Assembly: GCF_016908295.1 (NCBI RefSeq)
Contig: NZ_JAFBDO010000003.1
Coordinates: 543,731-607,730 of the forward strand
Length of the DNA: 64,000 nucleotides
Direction of reading: 5' to 3'
DNA from: Thalassobacillus pellis
Lineage (GTDB): Bacteria; Bacillota; Bacilli; Bacillales; Halobacillaceae
Positions 34,113-43,395 of the stretch are shown piece after piece (position 1 is the stretch's first letter; each line of letters begins with the position of its first letter). Both the position numbers and the translations under genes were made by a program. The notes beneath the pieces were generated by a model. It worked only from the letters and a program-made list of their open reading frames with translations. It ran no database searches and was not told where the DNA came from.

Positions 34113-34147
34113 AAAAACAGGCTGTTCAGATGAGCAGCCTGTTTTTT
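34113..34147. terminator. Terminator of the amidohydrolase gene
   Basis: AAAACAGGCTG pairs with CAGCCTGTTTT around a ten-base loop, with T runs on both strands. Confidence 0.88.
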
Positions 34148-34151
34148 CTAA

Positions 34152-35273
34152 TCATGCTTTATAGATAATTTTTCCATTAATCATTGTCCATATAGGTTTG
34201 GACATGAATTCGAAAGGATGGCCGTTCCAAAGAACGAGATCAGCATCCTTACCCACTTCAATCGAACCGACACGGTCGTCTACCCCAAGGTTTTTTGCCG
34301 GCAGAATTGTTATTCCTTCCAATGCTTTTTCAATAGCAAGACCTTCGCGTGCTGCGAGGGCAGCGCAGAGATTCAAGTATTGAATGGGGGTGTATGGATG
34401 ATCTGTTGTGATTGAAACATCAATCCCATGATCTGTCAGAACCCGATAAGTATTCCAAGTTTTGTTTTTGAGTTCTATTTTTGAACGCCTGGTTAACGTC
34501 GGGCCAACGGAAACTTGTAAACCTCTGTCTGCAAGCTCTTCTGCAATCATATGTCCTTCCGTGCAGTGTTCAATGCGTAAGTCAAGATCAAATTCATCTG
34601 CGAAGCGGATAGCGCTGATAATATCATCAGCCCGATGTGCATGAATACGGACTGGTATTTCCTTTTTTAATGCCCGAACGATTGGAGCGACACGGTGTTC
34701 TTCTGGCTGATCGGTGTGTTTGGCATGGTAAAAAGTTTCCCGAAGCATTCCCATGATTCCAAGTCTGGTAATGGAATCATTCCTGGAAGTGGAATGAACA
34801 CGCTTCGGGTTTTCACCGAGAGCGAGTTTTAGCCCGGCTGTATCACGCAAAAGCATGTTTTCAATATTTTTACCTGTGGTTTTTATGACGGAGGTCATAC
34901 CGCCAATGATATTAGCACTTCCAGGCATGATATGGGCAGAGGTCACTCCAGCCTGGACAGCATCAAGAAAAGCCGGGTCCAATGTGTGTGCCCCATCCAT
35001 CGCTCGAAGATGAGGAGTCATTGCTTCAATTGTTTCGTTTGCATCGCTGCCTGCCCAGCCTGTTCCTTCATCATATAGCCCGATATGGGTATGGACGTCT
35101 ATGAATCCTGGGAAAAGCATCATACCTTTCCCGTCAATCAACTCTATATTCTCAGACTTTTTCAAGTTACTGCCGATAGCTATTATTTTACCGTCTTTAA
35201 TACCCAATTCTCCGTTCCTGATCGGGGAAGAAGAGACTGGATAGATATGAACGTTCGTAATGATTGTTTGCAT
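34152..35273 (-). CDS. Amidohydrolase family protein
   Basis: 373 residues of the imidazolonepropionase-like amidohydrolase branch. The metal-binding HxH is in PGFIDVHTHIGLYDEG near residue 60; further ligands are in IRIHAHRADD, IEHCTEG and TTDHPYTPIQ. The C-terminal VGKDADLVLWNGHP block completes the composite domain. Substrate unknown; related proteins act on cyclic amides and dipeptides. No export signal, so cytoplasmic. The ribosome site before the ATG is weak. Confidence 0.85.
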   Translation of the reverse strand: MQTIITNVHIYPVSSSPIRNGELGIKDGKIIAIGSNLKKSENIELIDGKGMMLFPGFIDVHTHIGLYDEGTGWAGSDANETIEAMTPHLRAMDGAHTLDPAFLDAVQAGVTSAHIMPGSANIIGGMTSVIKTTGKNIENMLLRDTAGLKLALGENPKRVHSTSRNDSITRLGIMGMLRETFYHAKHTDQPEEHRVAPIVRALKKEIPVRIHAHRADDIISAIRFADEFDLDLRIEHCTEGHMIAEELADRGLQVSVGPTLTRRSKIELKNKTWNTYRVLTDHGIDVSITTDHPYTPIQYLNLCAALAAREGLAIEKALEGITILPAKNLGVDDRVGSIEVGKDADLVLWNGHPFEFMSKPIWTMINGKIIYKA

Positions 35274-35367
35274 TCTGTTCGTGCCTTTCTATAATTCAAT
35301 TATTACTATTATACTCGAAAGAAGTATTGCAGGGTATAGGCCCGTGAAAATATATTTTCTTGAAGGG

Positions 35368-36276
35368 TCAAGCAGAGGTGACGTAAATTTCTTCAAGTGC
35401 CTGTTTTAATTCTGGATATTGAAATCTGTATCCGAGCTCTTCTGCCTTTTTCGGCAGTACATGCTGTCCATCTAGTACGAGTGTGCTCATTTCACCCAGG
35501 ACTGTCTTGACAGCAAAAGCAGGTGCAGGCAGCCAATGGGGCCTTCCAAGCACAGTTCCGAGTATCTGTCCGAAGTCTTTATTTCGTTTTGGGTTTGGCG
35601 CTGTAGCATTGACAGGGCCTGTGACATGTTTATTAGTCAGGGCAAATTCAATCAGGCCGATGAGGTCATCGACATGGATCCAGGACATCCACTGTTCTCC
35701 GGAGCCGACTTGGCCACCTGCCATAAGCTTGTAAGGAATGGCTATTCTCGGTAATGCACCTTCTTCACCAAGGACCACACCGAAGCGTAGAAAGGCGGTC
35801 CGGACTCCGAGCTTTTCCGCCTGCGCCGCACGGGATTCCCACTCACTGACCACTTCAGCAAGAAAACCGTCCCCGGGTGTTGTGGTTTCTTCTGTAAATG
35901 CCTCCGTTTCCGAATTACCATAAAATCCTACTGCCGAGCCATTAACCAATACTTCTGGTTTTTTATCCAATTTTTCAATGAGCTGTAAAATTCCTTCTGT
36001 AGCTTCGATACGGCTGTCCAGGATGCTTTGTTTCTTTTTTTTCGTCCATCTGCCATTGATGGATTCACCGGCAAGATTGACGATGGCATCTAGGTCACTC
36101 AGTTGTGCTTCGGGGGTAAATTCATCCTTCAACCAGCCAACGTAAGTCCGGTATTCACTATTCTCATATTTATCTGGATTGCGAGTGAGGATATAGACGT
36201 GGTGGCCTTGGCTGTTAAGGTTGTCCGCCAATCGGCTGCCAATAAAGCCAGTGCCGCCTGTAATAGCGATTTTCAT
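35368..36276 (-). CDS. yfhF: TIGR01777 family epimerase-like protein YfhF
   Basis: 302 residues. The extended SDR fold begins ITGGTGFIGSRLADNL; IVNLAGESINGRWTKKKK and VNGSAVGFYG are characteristic of the SDR39U/YfhF group, followed by MSWIHVDDLIGLI and the C-terminal DUF1731 block (RPHWLPAPAFAVKTVLGEM). Substrate unknown. AAGGAGG precedes the ATG. Divergent from recX as in B. subtilis. Confidence 0.92.
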   Translation of the reverse strand: MKIAITGGTGFIGSRLADNLNSQGHHVYILTRNPDKYENSEYRTYVGWLKDEFTPEAQLSDLDAIVNLAGESINGRWTKKKKQSILDSRIEATEGILQLIEKLDKKPEVLVNGSAVGFYGNSETEAFTEETTTPGDGFLAEVVSEWESRAAQAEKLGVRTAFLRFGVVLGEEGALPRIAIPYKLMAGGQVGSGEQWMSWIHVDDLIGLIEFALTNKHVTGPVNATAPNPKRNKDFGQILGTVLGRPHWLPAPAFAVKTVLGEMSTLVLDGQHVLPKKAEELGYRFQYPELKQALEEIYVTSA

Positions 36277-36371
36277 GGAAAATTCCTCCTTGTTTAAATA
36301 ATATTAATCAATCAGTCCCAAAGAACGAATTATAAACAACAGCATGCTAAAATGAGGGAGAGGTGACGTAT

Positions 36372-37187
36372 ATGGCAAAAATCTCTCGGATAACTACTCA
36401 GAAGAAAAACAAACAACGATTTAATATATTTTTGGATCATGGGCAAGGAGAATCGTATGGATTCAGTGTTTCTGAAGATCTGTTAGTCAAAGAAGCTCTT
36501 CATAAAGGTATGGAACTGGACATGCCTACGATCGAAGCCCTAATTGAAAAAGACGACCTTCATAAGTCCTTTTCCCTCGCAATCAATTATTTAAGCTATC
36601 GAATGCGTTCGGAAAAAGAAATGCGTGATTACCTGGAAAAGAAAGAAACAGATCACGAACAAGTTGAAGTGATTATCAAACGTCTTTATGAGGAAAAACT
36701 ATTAGATGACCAGGAATTCGCAAATTCCGTGGTCAGAAGCAGTATCCACACATCGAGCAAAGGTCCGTTAATGATTAAGAAAAGCTTAATGGAAAAGGGG
36801 GTTTCTGCCCAAAAAGCAGAACAGGCATTAGAACACTTCCCTTTTAGTCAACAATATGAGAAAGCGATGAAATTCGCTCAGAAAAAAATGCAAACGGATA
36901 GTAAAAAGTCATATCGGCAGCAAATTCAAGCCCTACAGCAGACATTGATGCAAAAAGGTTACAAGAATGATGTCATTCAGGAGGTGCTTGCAAATCTTCC
37001 TGCAGAAGAAAAGGAGCAAGAGGAATGGCAGGCAGTTGTTTATCAGGGGGAAAAGCTCTTGCGAAAGTATGAACGGAAAGCTGAGGGGTATGAATTAAAA
37101 CAAAAAATTAAAGCAGCTTTATACCGGAAAGGATTCGGTATGGATGATATCCAGCGATTTTTAGATGAATACGTAGAAAAAGAATGA
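36372..37187 (+). CDS. recX: Regulatory protein RecX
   Basis: Binds RecA filaments and limits their activity. About 271 residues, composed of repeated three-helix units; the first YLSYRMRSEKEMRDYLEKKE unit and LLDDQEFANSVVRSS are diagnostic, and the last is YRKGFGMDDIQRFLDEY. The ATG at 36372 lies behind GAGAGGTGAC; a GTG three codons earlier is part of that site. The TGA stop is contributed by the left end of repeat C. Confidence 0.9.
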   Translation: MAKISRITTQKKNKQRFNIFLDHGQGESYGFSVSEDLLVKEALHKGMELDMPTIEALIEKDDLHKSFSLAINYLSYRMRSEKEMRDYLEKKETDHEQVEVIIKRLYEEKLLDDQEFANSVVRSSIHTSSKGPLMIKKSLMEKGVSAQKAEQALEHFPFSQQYEKAMKFAQKKMQTDSKKSYRQQIQALQQTLMQKGYKNDVIQEVLANLPAEEKEQEEWQAVVYQGEKLLRKYERKAEGYELKQKIKAALYRKGFGMDDIQRFLDEYVEKE

Positions 37188-37460
37188 GGCTGGGAAATAA
37201 GTATGGTTCTAGAAACGAACGAGTCTTATATACAGAGAGCATTACGTCCATATAAGCAGACTTTTTTTGTGAACAGCACGAGTCGAAGATCCACCTGGGC
37301 AAGTGATTGCTTGACAAAGAATGCTTGAGGCCGCCATGGAAAGCGAATTGTTTGGATGAAGCAATGGTAAAAATATTTCCTGGTAACAAATAATCCGAAC
37401 TGATTTAATGAAATAGTTCGGATTATTTTATGCTTTATTCTATTTTTCCCCAGCCTCATT
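37183..37460. repeat. Complete composite repeat with GAGGCTGG ends (copy C)
   Basis: Bounded by AATGAGGCTGGG and CCCCAGCCTCATT. It has the same inner order as copy B (GAACAGCACGAG, GAAGATCCACCTGG, GCTTGACAAAG, GGAAAGCGAA, TTTGGATGAAGC) and the hairpin AATAATCCGAACTGATTT with its complement. It exactly fills the space between recX and the convergent HAD gene, overlapping both stop codons. Confidence 0.82.
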
Positions 37461-38254
37461 CAGGTTGTTTGTTTTATTTTTAAATCATCGATGGCTTCAT
37501 AAACATGGTCCACCACATGCCTTGCTTCTTTTTGGACATCTGGATGGGCAGTTCGCATTGCATAGCTGTGTTCGGAAATCTGGAACATAGGAATGTCATT
37601 GAAAGAGTCACCGATTACAGCAATTTCGTCTGGCTTGAGGCCAATGGCGTTCACTAGAGCATGAAGGGCATTCCCTTTATTGATTCCTTTAGGCACAAGA
37701 TCCACACACGTTTCATGGGAGACGAAACAGTCGAGCTCGCTTCCGTAAGTCGCTGCAATTTTCTTTTGTAAAGCCATGATAGCGTGCTCCTTGCCATGGA
37801 CAGTTATCTTGGAGGCTTCTAACTTACCATCAAGGTTGTTTGCTAATTCGGGGTCAATTAAGATTTCATGGAAAAGTTGTGCCGATATCACGTCAATCCA
37901 TTCGTTATGCTGATGGCTATAAGTCTTGTCTGCTGTGGAGACGGTAGTGACGAGCGGCTCTTGAATGATGTCCTCAAAAACTTTTTTTGCAAGGGCAGTA
38001 TCAAAAGTACTGGAATTAAGTTGAGTTCCGTCGCTTTGATAAACAAAGGCACCATTTTGACTGACACGGTGTCCCTGGCAGCCAAGCTGTTCTAAAACGG
38101 CGGAGATTTCATGATCCATTCTGCCTGAAGCAACAGCAAATTCAACACCTTGTCCAGCGAGATCGCTGATTGCTTTTTTATCAGTATCATTTATATAATG
38201 ATTCATGCCAAGCAGTGTACCGTCCAAGTCAGTGACAAATAATTTAATTTTCAT
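37460..38254 (-). CDS. HAD superfamily Cof-type phosphatase
   Basis: 264 residues. Motif I KLFVTDLDGTLLGMNH provides the nucleophile Asp; motif II VEFAVASGR, and motif IV IAVIGDSFNDIPMF close the active site. Cof-like HADs dephosphorylate sugar phosphates or flavin phosphates. GAAGGGAG precedes the ATG at 38254; longer in-frame starts extend across the promoter region and have no site. Divergent from glcT, with a cre-like site between. Confidence 0.9.
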   Translation of the reverse strand: MKIKLFVTDLDGTLLGMNHYINDTDKKAISDLAGQGVEFAVASGRMDHEISAVLEQLGCQGHRVSQNGAFVYQSDGTQLNSSTFDTALAKKVFEDIIQEPLVTTVSTADKTYSHQHNEWIDVISAQLFHEILIDPELANNLDGKLEASKITVHGKEHAIMALQKKIAATYGSELDCFVSHETCVDLVPKGINKGNALHALVNAIGLKPDEIAVIGDSFNDIPMFQISEHSYAMRTAHPDVQKEARHVVDHVYEAIDDLKIKQTT

Positions 38255-38314
38255 TCGCTTAACTCCCTTCGATATGCAACAATAGACAATAGACGCCTTT
38301 ACTATTGTAAACAT

Positions 38315-38328
38315 TGAAAACGCTTTAC
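38315..38328. promoter_or_regulatory. cre-like site between the HAD gene and glcT
   Basis: TGAAAACGCTTTAC resembles the CcpA operator consensus TGWAARCGYTWNCW, with the core intact and one or two deviations at the end. It lies in the divergent promoter region. Confidence 0.4.
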
Positions 38329-38372
38329 AACCAAGTGAAACGATCGGAGAGGGCTGGAATGAGGAGGATAGC

Positions 38373-39215
38373 ATGAAGAGGGAAGTAGTCATCGGGAAAG
38401 TATTAAATAATAATGTTGTCATTGCCGGCCATCCCTACTATAAAGAAGTCGTACTGATCGGGAAAGGAATTGGATTCAACAGGCAAAAGGGTGATACGCT
38501 GCCTGCAGATCAGGCGGATAAAACCTTCTTACTGCGTGATGAAAAACAGAAAGAACAATACGTTAATCTGCTGCCATTTATCGATGAAACATTCATCGAT
38601 TTCATGAATGATATCATGCATTACATTGAAGACCGTATGGCCCAGCCTCTTAATGAACACATTCATGTGGCGTTGACAGATCATATCGCATTTGCCATTA
38701 ACCGGGCTAAGAATGATATGCAATTCCATAATCCTTTCCTGTTTGAAATTGAAGCCATATACCCAAAGGAATACCAGGTAGCCTGTGAAGTTGTAGATAA
38801 AATTACGAGTTACGCAGATATAGCTTTTCCTGAAGGGGAAGTAGGTTTTGTCGCGCTGCATATCCATAGTGCCATAACCGATAAATCATTGAGTGATATC
38901 AATCAGCATTACCAGCTTATTTCACAGCTGATAAAGGTGGTGGAAGATGCCTTCGATATCCGCTTAGATAAGCAGAGCGTTGATTATCACCGGTTAGTCC
39001 AGCACTTGCGTCGTGCCATTGACCGGATTCATGTAGGGGAAGAGATTGGCAAAGAAAACCGACTCGCAGAAATGTTGAAAAGAGAGTATCCATTATGCTA
39101 CAATTTATCGTGGAAACTGATTAAAGTGATGCAAAGGCAACTAAACAGACCAGTCGATGAATCGGAGGCTATATACTTAACGATTCATCTGCAACGATTA
39201 ACCCATAAATCTTGA
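38373..39215 (+). CDS. glcT: Transcription antiterminator GlcT
   Basis: BglG family RNA-binding protein, 280 residues. The N-terminal CAT domain (VIGKVLNNNVVIAG, VLIGKGIGFNRQKGD) binds RNA; two PRD domains follow, with regulatory His residues in NEHIHVALTDHIAFAINR and VALHIHSA. In glucose it binds the RAT sequence ahead of ptsG and prevents termination. GAGGAGG precedes the ATG. The next gene is ptsG, as in B. subtilis. Confidence 0.93.
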   Translation: MKREVVIGKVLNNNVVIAGHPYYKEVVLIGKGIGFNRQKGDTLPADQADKTFLLRDEKQKEQYVNLLPFIDETFIDFMNDIMHYIEDRMAQPLNEHIHVALTDHIAFAINRAKNDMQFHNPFLFEIEAIYPKEYQVACEVVDKITSYADIAFPEGEVGFVALHIHSAITDKSLSDINQHYQLISQLIKVVEDAFDIRLDKQSVDYHRLVQHLRRAIDRIHVGEEIGKENRLAEMLKREYPLCYNLSWKLIKVMQRQLNRPVDESEAIYLTIHLQRLTHKS

Positions 39216-39219
39216 CAAA

Positions 39220-39250
39220 ACGTGTTACTGATACGATCAGGCATGAGTGA
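39220..39250 (+). promoter_or_regulatory. RAT (ribonucleic antiterminator) of ptsG
   Basis: Contains GTGTTACTGATACGATCAGG and then CATGAGTGA, nearly the B. subtilis ptsG RAT. Its 3' half is also the 5' arm of the following terminator, so GlcT binding and terminator formation exclude each other. Confidence 0.88.
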
Positions 39251-39328
39251 AGAAGGTTTTTGAGGAATTCATTGGGGGAAGTGTACCCATTGAAGCCCAC
39301 GAACCTTTTTGCACTCATGCCTTTTATT
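39240..39328 (+). terminator. ptsG leader terminator
   Basis: GGCATGAGTG pairs with CACTCATGCC and an inner AAGGTTTTT/AACCTTTTT-type region extends the hairpin; a T-rich tract follows. It is controlled by GlcT through the overlapping RAT. Confidence 0.85.
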
Positions 39329-39434
39329 TTTGTCATTATCCTTGTTAAGTATGGAATAATAAGAACTTCACCCATTACTGTAAGCGGTTCATCGGCATGG
39401 TCTGGGCATCACATTAAAAAAAGGAGGAAATGAT

Positions 39435-41474
39435 ATGTTCAAAAACGCTTTTGGGACATTGCAAAAAGTCGGTAAAGCATTAATGCTGCCGGTTGCATTG
39501 CTTCCCGCAGCAGGTATCCTGCTTGCATTCGGAACCACCTTCCAACAAGAGAGCTTTCTTGAGAGGGTACCAGCATTTCGTGCTGACTGGATTCAGACCT
39601 TTTCTCAGGTGATGGAAGCCTCCGGCGGCATCGTCTTTGATAATCTTGCATTGCTCTTTGCAGTCGGGGTAGCTATCGGTCTCGCAGGAGGGGATGGTGT
39701 TGCTGGTCTTGCTGCAATCATCGGTTATTTAATCATGAATGTGACGATGGGAGTACTCGGCAATGTTACAGCAGACATGGCGGGAAATGATCCAGCCTAT
39801 GCCGAAGTTCTCGGCGTACCAACTTTGCAGACAGGTGTATTTGGTGGTATCATAGTCGGTATTTTAGCCGCCTACTTATATCGAAAATATTTCAATATTG
39901 AATTGCCGCAGTTCCTGGGTTTCTTTGCAGGTAAACGGTTTGTTCCGATTATTACTGCTTTTGCTTCCTTGTTTTTAGGAATACTTATGCTTTTGGTATG
40001 GCCATATGCACAGAATGGATTGAACGCATTATCCCATTTCATGCTTAATTCAAACATTCATATATCAGCGTTTGTTTTCGGAGTGATTGAACGTTCGTTG
40101 ATTCCATTCGGCCTGCACCATATTTTCTATTCACCGTTCTGGTTCGAGTTCGGTTCTTATGTCAATAAAGCTGGTGAAGTCGTCCGCGGTGACCAGCAGA
40201 TCTTTTTCGCCCAATTAAGGGATGGCGTAGAATTTACAGCAGGAACATTCATGACAGGAAAGTTCCCTTTCATGATGTTCGGACTCCCGGCAGCAGCATT
40301 GGCGATATATCATACGGCTAAGCCGGAACGAAAAAAAGCAGTCGGTGGTATTATGGCTTCGGCTGCGTTGACTTCCTTTTTAACTGGTATTACAGAACCA
40401 ATTGAATTCTCCTTTTTGTTTGTTGCACCATTATTGTTCGGAATCCATGCCATTTTTGCAGGGCTGTCATTTATGACAATGTCGTTATTGGATGTAAAAA
40501 TCGGGCAGACCTTTTCAGGTGGGTTGATTGACTTTATTTTGTTCGGTGTCCTGCCTAACCGTACCGATTGGTGGTGGGTCATCATCGTAGGTGCCTTGTT
40601 CGCGGTCATTTATTACTTTGGCTTCCGCTGGGCTATTCTTAAGTTCAACCTTGCTACACCTGGCCGTGAAGATGAAGCAGAAGATGAAGATGCCGACAGT
40701 GAAATTGGTGACCTGCCTTATGAAATATTAGAGGCCATGGGTGGTAAGAAAAACATTGCCCATCTGGATGCTTGTATTACTCGGCTCCGTGTTTCTGTCA
40801 ATGAGAAGGGCGAAGTAAACAAAAACCGACTGAAAAAATTAGGCGCCTCCGGGGTTATGGAAGTAGGCAACAACATCCAGGCCATTTTCGGACCGCGTTC
40901 AGACAGTTTGCGAGGACAGATGCAAGACATCATAAATGGGAAGGAACCACGCCCGCGAAAAGAAAGCCCTGAGAAAATCTCAAGGGAAGCGGACGAAGCT
41001 GAAATTCCTGTTGGTGGAGAAGACTTTAACTTTGTCAGCCCATTGCAAGGTGAAATTCTTCCTCTTAAAGAAGTGCCTGACCAAGTATTTTCTGGTAAGA
41101 TGATGGGAGACGGTTTTGCGATCAAGCCAACAGACGGGAAAGTAGTATCGCCTGTCAATGGTAAAATCCTCAATGTCTTCCCGACCAAGCATGCTATTGG
41201 TATCCAGGCTGAAAATGGAATGGAAATCCTCATCCATATCGGTATTGATACAGTTAAACTAAAAGGGGAAGGATTTGAGTCTCTAATTGAAGAAGGCGAA
41301 GAAGTTAAACAGGGACAAACGTTGATGAATGTGAACCTGGAATACATCAATGAGCACGCCACTTCCACAATCACCCCAATCATTTTCACAAATTTGCAGG
41401 AGGGGCAGGAAGTCACACTTGCAAAACCTGGAGATGTGCGTCATAATGACCCAGGTATCATTGAAATCAACTGA
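39435..41474 (+). CDS. ptsG: PTS glucose-specific transporter EIICBA
   Basis: 679 residues; imports glucose and phosphorylates it. EIIC membrane domain to about residue 400 ([17 protein letters not shown] and [14 protein letters not shown] motifs), an acidic linker, EIIB near 425-500 with the phospho-Cys in [13 protein letters not shown] (about residue 446), and EIIA from about 530 with [14 protein letters not shown] holding the active His. AAGGAGG precedes the ATG. Controlled by the GlcT/RAT switch in the leader. Confidence 0.96.
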   Translation: MFKNAFGTLQKVGKALMLPVALLPAAGILLAFGTTFQQESFLERVPAFRADWIQTFSQVMEASGGIVFDNLALLFAVGVAIGLAGGDGVAGLAAIIGYLIMNVTMGVLGNVTADMAGNDPAYAEVLGVPTLQTGVFGGIIVGILAAYLYRKYFNIELPQFLGFFAGKRFVPIITAFASLFLGILMLLVWPYAQNGLNALSHFMLNSNIHISAFVFGVIERSLIPFGLHHIFYSPFWFEFGSYVNKAGEVVRGDQQIFFAQLRDGVEFTAGTFMTGKFPFMMFGLPAAALAIYHTAKPERKKAVGGIMASAALTSFLTGITEPIEFSFLFVAPLLFGIHAIFAGLSFMTMSLLDVKIGQTFSGGLIDFILFGVLPNRTDWWWVIIVGALFAVIYYFGFRWAILKFNLATPGREDEAEDEDADSEIGDLPYEILEAMGGKKNIAHLDACITRLRVSVNEKGEVNKNRLKKLGASGVMEVGNNIQAIFGPRSDSLRGQMQDIINGKEPRPRKESPEKISREADEAEIPVGGEDFNFVSPLQGEILPLKEVPDQVFSGKMMGDGFAIKPTDGKVVSPVNGKILNVFPTKHAIGIQAENGMEILIHIGIDTVKLKGEGFESLIEEGEEVKQGQTLMNVNLEYINEHATSTITPIIFTNLQEGQEVTLAKPGDVRHNDPGIIEIN

Positions 41475-41507
41475 TCAATCATATAAATAAAAGGAGAGAG
41501 TCTAAAC

Positions 41508-41774
41508 ATGGTAGAACAAACAATGAAAATTACAGCAGCGGATGGTGTACACGCACGTCCAGCTACATCTTTGGTTCAGGTTGCAGGTCAATATCAAAGT
41601 GATGTGAACCTTGAGTACCGGGAAAAATCCGTTAACTTGAAATCAATCATGGGTGTCATGTCCCTTGGTATTCCGAAAGATGCAGATATCAAAATCACTG
41701 CTGATGGTGACGATGAGAAAGAAGCACTTGATGCAGTAGTGAGTAAAGTAAAAGAAGAAGGTCTTGGAGAGTAA
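41508..41774 (+). CDS. ptsH: Phosphocarrier protein HPr
   Basis: 88 residues. His-15 is in ADGVHARPATSLV and the regulatory Ser-46 in KSIMGVMSLGIP, the site of HPr kinase that makes the CcpA corepressor. AAAGGAGAG precedes the ATG. Follows ptsG by 33 bases. It is followed by a strong terminator rather than by ptsI, which is the usual neighbour. Confidence 0.97.
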   Translation: MVEQTMKITAADGVHARPATSLVQVAGQYQSDVNLEYREKSVNLKSIMGVMSLGIPKDADIKITADGDDEKEALDAVVSKVKEEGLGE

Positions 41775-41780
41775 AAAGGA

Positions 41781-41819
41781 AAAGCTGCCGTCCAGCAAAG
41801 TTGGACGGCAGCTTTTTTT
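41781..41819 (+). terminator. Terminator after ptsH
   Basis: AAAGCTGCCGTCCA and TGGACGGCAGCTTT form a perfect stem with eight T behind. Confidence 0.92.
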
Positions 41820-41908
41820 GCACATTTTTGAGTTATGAGGAACAAGAAGAAAGATTAAACTTACCTTTGGCCGTGCAGACTGCAAGCATCCGCCAATATA
41901 TGTTCTGG

Positions 41909-41992
41909 CGAGCATATTTACCCGCTGAACGATCGTATTCTGGCAACGAACGAGCATATTTCACAGCTGGGCGATCATATTCTGATCGGCGA
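41909..41992 (+). repeat. Four tandem 21-bp repeats
   Basis: Units begin at 41909, 41930, 41951 and 41972. Each starts CGA and holds AGCATATTT or ATCRTATTCT; the two forms alternate, suggesting a 42-base super-unit. The rest of each unit varies. In one frame the repeats spell a seven-residue period beginning RAY or RSY. The surroundings (41820-42085) contain no other feature. Confidence 0.75.
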
Positions 41993-42085
41993 GTACCCTC
42001 TGCCGTACAGATGCTTATAGATTATAAAGGACTTTTTCCGTGGTCTTTTCATAAGCTTGTCGAATGTGAGGAAGGCGCTTTTTAA

Positions 42086-42745
42086 TTAGGAATCTACTTT
42101 AATTTGTTCACGGCCGTCGTCTTCCTGGAAAATATGCTCGGCGACTACTTCTGGATGTTTAAGACGATCAGGGTCGGTGACATGGTCGCTATTATCCCAA
42201 AACGGTGTATTCATTCCGCCCATATACACAGCTGTAGCGGTAATTCCTGTTTCCGCCCACTCTTTCTGCAAACTTTCCGTAAATCCTCTTACAGCGAATT
42301 TACTGGCACAGTATGCAGCCTCATTAACTTTTCCCCTAAGTCCTGCCGTGGAAATGATATTGAGTACACGACCATTTGCTTTTATTAAAAATGGCACGGC
42401 CGCTTTCGTCATAAGTATCGTTCCTTTGACATTTGTATCCAGCATATTTTCTAATTGCGAGGTTGTTAAAGAAGATAAGTTGCCAAAATATCCAACACCA
42501 GCATTGTTGATCAGAATATCTAGTTCATCCATCTGCCTGACAGCTTCGTCCACAGATGCAGGCTCCGTAACGTCACAGATAATCGATTCAGCAGTACCGC
42601 CGTTTTCCGAAATTTCCTTTACGACAAGAGAAAGCTGGTTCTCTGTGCGGCCTAATAAATAGATAGTATGACCTGCTTTGGCATAGCGATGGGCTAGAGC
42701 CCTGCCAAGTCCTGTTCCTCCGCCAGTTATCATTACTTTTCCCAC
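42086..42745 (-). CDS. Short-chain dehydrogenase/reductase
   Basis: About 219 residues. Classical SDR: MITGGGTGLGRALAHRYA cofactor loop, LINNAGVGYFG and the YCASKFAVRGFTESL catalytic Tyr/Lys. Substrate unknown. A GTG at 42745 lies 7 bases behind AGGGGAG and is preferred; upstream ATGs have no site. It occupies the interval between ptsH and yfhH and has no counterpart there in B. subtilis. Confidence 0.85.
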   Translation of the reverse strand: MGKVMITGGGTGLGRALAHRYAKAGHTIYLLGRTENQLSLVVKEISENGGTAESIICDVTEPASVDEAVRQMDELDILINNAGVGYFGNLSSLTTSQLENMLDTNVKGTILMTKAAVPFLIKANGRVLNIISTAGLRGKVNEAAYCASKFAVRGFTESLQKEWAETGITATAVYMGGMNTPFWDNSDHVTDPDRLKHPEVVAEHIFQEDDGREQIKVDS

Positions 42746-42835
42746 AAGATGCTCCCCTTTCATCTTTCTTTCCATTTTCCATTGTGACGAATGGTTGATA
42801 AAATGTAAATAGCTAACAACAGGAGGGGACTTTTC

Positions 42836-43171
42836 ATGGAACGACGGTATAGCGACATGACAATGGAAGAATTAAGGCAGGAAGTAAGCGAGTTAACAGA
42901 GAAAGCACGAAAAGCAGAGCAAATGGGAATGGTAAATGAATATGCCGTTTATGAACGGAAAATAATCATGGCTAAATCCTATATGATGAACCCTGCTGAT
43001 TTTAAAGCAGGGGAAACATATGAAATCGAAGGGGCACCGGGATACAGGTTCAAAATTGCCTTTATGAACGGTACCTTTGCATGGGGAACACGACTTGATA
43101 CACAAAATGAAATAGCCGGGGAAGAGGAAGAAGCACTTCCGATTTCCATGCTTGGTGAAAAAATACGATAA
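42836..43171 (+). CDS. yfhH: YfhH family protein (DUF1811)
   Basis: 111 residues. RYSDMTMEELRQEVSELTEKARKAEQMG and YERKIIMAKSYMMNP-type sequence are characteristic; a small SH3-like barrel (YEIEGAPGYRFKIAFMNG) follows. Function unknown. Conserved after recX in bacilli. AGGAGGGG precedes the ATG. Confidence 0.88.
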   Translation: MERRYSDMTMEELRQEVSELTEKARKAEQMGMVNEYAVYERKIIMAKSYMMNPADFKAGETYEIEGAPGYRFKIAFMNGTFAWGTRLDTQNEIAGEEEEALPISMLGEKIR

Positions 43172-43177
43172 GAGAAA

Positions 43178-43213
43178 AACAAAGCGCACCAATTTCCGGA
43201 GGTGCGCTTTGTT
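43178..43213. terminator. Convergent terminator between yfhH and ypzG
   Basis: AACAAAGCGCACC pairs perfectly with GGTGCGCTTTGTT around ten bases. T tracts are short. Confidence 0.75.
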
Positions 43214-43224
43214 GATGAAGTGTA

Positions 43225-43395
43225 CTAGCTGCGTTTATTCATTTGTACTTGGGTGATGATTTCTGATTGGCTCTGTCTCGTTTCACCGTTCACCTGATGA
43301 GCAGCATGTTTAGGGTTTGCTCTTGGCGAGTCGAACGGATCACTGTATAAGTTTTCGTAAAAAGCTTTATGGGTACGCTTTTGTTTTTTAGCCAT
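43225..43395 (-). CDS. ypzG: YpzG family small protein
   Basis: 56 residues. AKKQKRTHKAFYENLY is followed by DPFDSPRANPKHAAHQVNGETRQSQ, the YpzG pattern found in spore-formers. Basic, no membrane segment, function unknown. Its ATG overlaps the sspK stop as TAATG, so the two are co-translated. Confidence 0.75.
   Translation of the reverse strand: MAKKQKRTHKAFYENLYSDPFDSPRANPKHAAHQVNGETRQSQSEIITQVQMNKRS

Noticed and set aside
40718..41416. A 232-residue minus-strand ORF within ptsG
   Set aside because: Antisense to the EIIB and EIIA domains, with no ribosome site or recognisable motif.
41909..41992. A CRISPR array
   Set aside because: Units are 21 bases with no separate unique spacers, and no cas gene is in the window.
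41801..42085. A 94-residue ORF with RAY/RSY repeats after ptsH
   Set aside because: It begins inside the ptsH terminator, has no ribosome site, and its composition is explained by the 21-bp DNA repeats.
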